The notes beneath the pieces were generated by a model. It saw only the letters and a program-made list of their open reading frames with translations, made no database searches and was not told the origin of the DNA. From Hymenobacter lapidarius (GTDB lineage Bacteria; Bacteroidota; Bacteroidia; Cytophagales; Hymenobacteraceae): DNA of 37,823 nt. The translations under genes were made by a program, and so were the position numbers. Location of the stretch: positions 1 through 37,823 of the forward strand of contig NZ_MDZB01000104.1 of the NCBI RefSeq assembly GCF_001816145.1. The letters run 5' to 3'. Numbering within the stretch: position 1 is the first letter of the stretch; each line of letters begins with the position of its first letter. Positions 35,118 through 37,823 of the stretch are shown here, piece after piece.

Positions 35118-35720
35118 ATGAAACTCCTGTGTTTACTCCTGTTCGCGGCTGTGCTGGTACTGGCTGGTTGCAACCAGACCGCCCCCGTTACGTCCGCGCC
35201 CACGGCTGCCGCACCGGATGCGGTAGTCCCGGCCGATACTGCCCGGCTCGATTCGGCCATGGCCGCTGCCACCGCGCCACCTGCCGATAATGCAGCTGCC
35301 CCCGCGGCCATCCCGTCCCCGAAGGAGCTCGGTATCCTGCGGCTTTCCTTCTCTTTCAAGCCCGACCCTAATCCTGACGACCCGGCTCACCCCAAAACCA
35401 GCGCCCACCTGCTGCTGCAAGGCGCCAAGGCCATGGACATCGACCTGGGCAAATTTGCCGGCCAGCCCGATGTAGTGGACGCGGCTAAGGCCAAACTGGC
35501 CGGTTTTCCCAGGGGCATGCTCCTGGGGTTCCGCAGCTACCACGCCGCCTCGGGCACCAGCTCCGACCTGGCCGTGCTTAACGTGGATGGCAACCGCCTG
35601 CGCGTGGTGCAGCGCCGGGTAGAGGAAACCGCCACCGAGCCCGGTGCCTTCGAAACATCCCGCGAAATCCCCCTGCCGGCCAACACCCAGGTAGTGGCCG
35701 CGCCCCCGGCGAAGCAATAG
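35118..35720 (+). CDS. Lipoprotein of unknown function
   Basis: A 200-residue protein with a textbook lipoprotein signal: MKLLCLLLFAAVLVLAGC (lipobox LAGC, Cys18), which decides the start at 35118. Residues 20-70 are an Ala/Pro/Thr-rich spacer. Residues 75-195 form a compact domain (LGILRLSFSFKPDPNPDD, AHLLLQGAKAMDIDLGKF, GFRSYHAASG, LRVVQRRVEET) with no recognised family. It is probably in the outer membrane, facing the periplasm or surface. It stands alone. Confidence 0.72.
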   Translation: MKLLCLLLFAAVLVLAGCNQTAPVTSAPTAAAPDAVVPADTARLDSAMAAATAPPADNAAAPAAIPSPKELGILRLSFSFKPDPNPDDPAHPKTSAHLLLQGAKAMDIDLGKFAGQPDVVDAAKAKLAGFPRGMLLGFRSYHAASGTSSDLAVLNVDGNRLRVVQRRVEETATEPGAFETSREIPLPANTQVVAAPPAKQ

Positions 35721-35773
35721 CCCGGCGTGTAGCGCAAGGCGGCGCTTGGCGGCAGCGCGCCGGGTGGCCGTCG

Positions 35774-35780
35774 TAGTTTG
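35774..35780 (+). promoter_or_regulatory. Possible promoter of the cupin gene
   Basis: TAGTTTG heptamer, 62 bases before ATG 35843. Confidence 0.3.
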
Positions 35781-35842
35781 TCGGGCCCTGACACTTTGCG
35801 TTGCGAAACAACCTGAAACGAATAAAATCAGTAAGTTAGGGC

Positions 35843-36217
35843 ATGGATACAAACACACTTCTGGGCCCGCTGAAGGGCGCCACGCGCCGCGAAGTCGGTG
35901 GGGTAATTGTCGACGTGGTGCAAACCGGCAACGCCCGCGTCAAGCGCATTGTGTACCCGCGGGGGTTCCGCTGGTCCAGCAACATGAAGGAAATAGTGGG
36001 CACGCCGCTTTGCATGCACGCGCACGTGGGTTTCCTGGCCAGCGGCGAGTTCGATATTCAGTACGCCGACGGCACTGTTGAGAAGTTTGTGGCTCCGCAG
36101 GCCGTGGCCATCGCGCCGGCCCACGACGGCTGGGTAGTGGGCGAGGAGCCGGCCATTCTCATCGAGTTCGACTTTGAGGGCGAAACCGTGGAGCGCCTGG
36201 GCCTGAAGCGCGGCTAG
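35843..36217 (+). CDS. Cupin domain protein
   Basis: A 124-residue small beta-barrel of the cupin type. MHAHVGFLASGEFDIQYADG holds His residues and the glycine-rich turn of cupin motif 1; VAIAPAHDGWVVGEEPAILIEFDF fits motif 2. The usual second metal His is replaced or shifted (Pro-Ala-His-Asp-Gly-Trp), so metal binding is possible but not sure. It has no signal peptide. Substrate is unknown. It is about 140 bp upstream of the serpin gene, in the same direction, but with no sign of shared function. Confidence 0.78.
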   Translation: MDTNTLLGPLKGATRREVGGVIVDVVQTGNARVKRIVYPRGFRWSSNMKEIVGTPLCMHAHVGFLASGEFDIQYADGTVEKFVAPQAVAIAPAHDGWVVGEEPAILIEFDFEGETVERLGLKRG

Positions 36218-36359
36218 GAGCAGCAGAAAAGGGCGCCGCCGCGGGCTTGCAGCGGCGTGCGAAATGGATGCTGCAACCTTCGGGCGGGCCACCGGTCAGG
36301 AAGCTGGTGGCCCCGCCCGGGGCGGCCTTTTCGCATTTCTCACCCTAATTCTGTTTGTT

Positions 36360-37610
36360 ATGTCCTTGTCGTTTGCCTTGTATCGGTCGGTGCTGCTCTG
36401 CGTAGCGGCGGGCTCCTTGCTGTTGGGCTCCTGCCAAAAAAATACGGACGCTGTGCCCGAGGCGCCCGTAGTGCCGATGCGGCCGCTTACGTCCGCCGAG
36501 AAAAGCACCGTGTCCAGCTCCAACGCTTTTGCGTTTCGGGCGTTTGCCAAGCTTCGGAGTGGGGCCGCGGCGGCGGAAAACATGTGCGTGTCGCCGCTCA
36601 GTATTTCGGCCGCACTCACCATGGCCTACAACGGGGCCGACGGCAGCACCAAAGCCGACATGAGGCAGACGCTGGGCTTCACGCCGCAAACCGATGCGGA
36701 AACCAACGACTCGTTCAGGTCGCTGTTTGAGCTGCTCACGGGCATCGACAACAAAGTAAATTTCACTGCGGCCAACTCCATCTGGCACGGGCACCAGTAC
36801 CAGCTGGCCGCGCCGTTTGTGCAGCAAAACCAGGCGTCCTTCGGGGCCACGGTGCAGGGCCTCAACTTCGCCTTGCCCACGGCCAAGGACGCCATTAATA
36901 ATTGGGTGAATACCAAAACCCAGGGCAAGATTGCCAGCATCGTGGAGCAGACCCAGGCCAACGATGTCCTGTATTTGGTCAATGCCCTCTACTTCAAGGG
37001 CAGCTGGACCTACCGCTTCGACCCGCAGCAGACGCGCCCGGCGCCCTTCACCCTCGAAAACGGCCAAACCCGTACCGTGGATATGATGCGCCTTGCCAAG
37101 GGCAAGTACCGGCACTACGCCGATGCCCGGCAGCAGCTCATTGACCTGCCCTACGGCAACCGCCACTTTAGCATGACCCTGGTGGTGCCCCAGGGCAATG
37201 CCACTCTGAGCGAGGTAGCTGGCCGCCTCACCCAAGCTCAGCTTACCACCTGGCTGGCCGCGGCCGATACCACCACGCTGGAGCTGCGCCTGCCCAAGTT
37301 CCGGCTTGAGTACGAAAAGGAACTCAACGACGTCCTCACGCAGCTGGGCATGGGCGTGGCCTTCTCAAATCAAGCCGATTTCAGCCGCATGCTGGCGGGT
37401 GGTTCGGGCGGGCTGTCCATCAGCAGCGTCAAGCACAAAACGTACCTGGACGTGAACGAGGAAGGCACCGAAGCCGCGGCCGTGACGTCGATAGGCATCA
37501 TCAAAACGTCGCTGCCGCCTGTGGTGCAGGTCGACCGGCCTTTCCTGTTCCTCATTCGCGAGAAGGAGTCCAAGGCCATTCTGTTTATGGGGCAGCTCAC
37601 CAACCCGTAG
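36360..37610 (+). CDS. Serpin family protease inhibitor, lipoprotein
   Basis: A 416-residue serpin. The start is ATG 36360, giving a lipoprotein signal with lipobox LGSC (about Cys21), so it is membrane-anchored, probably on the outer surface. The serpin core runs from SSNAFAFRAFAKL to FLFLIREKESKAILFMGQL, with NMCVSPLSISAALTMAYNGA, VNALYFKGSW and LPKFRLEYEKEL. The hinge EEGTEAAAVT is the type found in inhibitory serpins. Aligning with alpha-1-antitrypsin puts P15 Gly at residue 369 and P1-P1' at Thr383-Ser384 (IIKT-SLPP). A protease cleaving after small or hydroxyl residues is a plausible target. A terminator follows at 37646. Confidence 0.95.
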   Translation: MSLSFALYRSVLLCVAAGSLLLGSCQKNTDAVPEAPVVPMRPLTSAEKSTVSSSNAFAFRAFAKLRSGAAAAENMCVSPLSISAALTMAYNGADGSTKADMRQTLGFTPQTDAETNDSFRSLFELLTGIDNKVNFTAANSIWHGHQYQLAAPFVQQNQASFGATVQGLNFALPTAKDAINNWVNTKTQGKIASIVEQTQANDVLYLVNALYFKGSWTYRFDPQQTRPAPFTLENGQTRTVDMMRLAKGKYRHYADARQQLIDLPYGNRHFSMTLVVPQGNATLSEVAGRLTQAQLTTWLAAADTTTLELRLPKFRLEYEKELNDVLTQLGMGVAFSNQADFSRMLAGGSGGLSISSVKHKTYLDVNEEGTEAAAVTSIGIIKTSLPPVVQVDRPFLFLIREKESKAILFMGQLTNP

Positions 37611-37645
37611 GAAAAGAACAAGGTTGCTACTCTGGCTTTTTACGA

Positions 37646-37682
37646 AAGCCCTTGCCGCTATGCCGCTGGCAGGGGCTTTTTG
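37646..37682 (+). terminator. Intrinsic terminator after the serpin gene
   Basis: AAGCCCTTGCC pairs with GGCAGGGGCTT (one G-U) around an 11-base loop, followed by TTTT. Confidence 0.75.
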
Positions 37683-37791
37683 GTTGAAAAGGCCGGCTAA
37701 GCTACCAGAACCATGTGCGGTTTTACTTTTCAAGCACGCTAGTTAAAGCTATGCCCTTTAGGGCAAGACTTTAGTTGCTACTCCCTTTCGG

Positions 37792-37799
37792 TAGCTTTG
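37792..37799 (+). promoter_or_regulatory. -7 promoter element of a gene leaving the window
   Basis: TAGCTTTG matches TAnnTTTG and ends five bases before an ATG at 37804. Confidence 0.45.
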
Positions 37800-37803
37800 C
37801 CAG

Positions 37804-37823
37804 ATGCAGCAGGCCCGCACTGG
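37804..37823 (+). CDS. Possible start of a gene cut by the window edge
   Basis: ATG 37804 follows a consensus promoter by five bases and reads MQQART before the sequence ends. With so few codons nothing can be said about the product, and the true start could lie further on. Confidence 0.25.

Noticed and set aside
37712..37741. Nine-codon frame MCGFTFQAR before a stop
   Set aside because: The MCG start recalls class II glutaminases or SRAP peptidases, but it stops after nine codons and nothing follows in any frame.

Overview
The window looks like chromosomal DNA of a GC-rich member of the Bacteroidota, most likely Hymenobacter or a close relative in the Cytophagales. The evidence is a type IX secretion sorting domain on a large surface protein, a GldL-like membrane protein, a tmRNA tag ending YAMAA, promoters of the Bacteroidota form TAnnTTTG, almost no Shine-Dalgarno sequences, and core proteins (DnaX, IspH, Cmk, SucD) of Bacteroidota type. 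The genus is an inference from overall character, not from a search. Layout: 1-2100 holds the 3' part of a frameshifted UV-damage endonuclease gene, a small helical protein, a secreted low-complexity protein on the minus strand and a decayed stretch. 2101-3256 is an overlapping pair, a HipA-like kinase and a DUF3037 protein. 3285-3743 is the tmRNA gene with promoter and terminator on the minus strand. 4020-9357 carries dnaX, with an A10 run that puts tandem stops in the -1 frame, a perfect 35-bp hairpin, and a 1001-residue M16 peptidase. 9497-20899 is mainly housekeeping: isocitrate dehydrogenase, succinyl-CoA synthetase alpha, a cystathionine beta-synthase-like enzyme, a flavin disulfide oxidoreductase, adenine deaminase and cytidylate kinase, mixed with small lipoproteins, a response regulator and outer-membrane-like proteins. 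21137-22601 is an IS701-like insertion sequence with 13-bp inverted repeats and a 5-bp target duplication; its transposase has two compensating frameshifts. 22892-27437 holds ispH and a 1094-residue repeat-rich surface protein for type IX secretion. 27651-37610 holds a macrodomain protein, a 2TM protein, a three-gene module (retropepsin-like protease, RimK ligase, M14-type deacylase), an OmpH/Skp chaperone, small secreted and membrane proteins, an MFS transporter, a cupin and a lipoprotein serpin. Gaps between genes are full of palindromic elements. One family of 85-154 bp inverted repeats (outer motif TCATGCTGAGC or TCATCCTGAGC) occurs at least seven times plus one half copy. A second family occurs twice, and a 186-bp MITE-like element with 20-bp perfect terminal inverted repeats sits inside the rim-like module. 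I found no clear new defence or mobile system. The best leads are probable programmed slippage in dnaX, the protease-ligase-deacylase module, the HipA-like/DUF3037 pair, the surface serpin and the palindromic elements.
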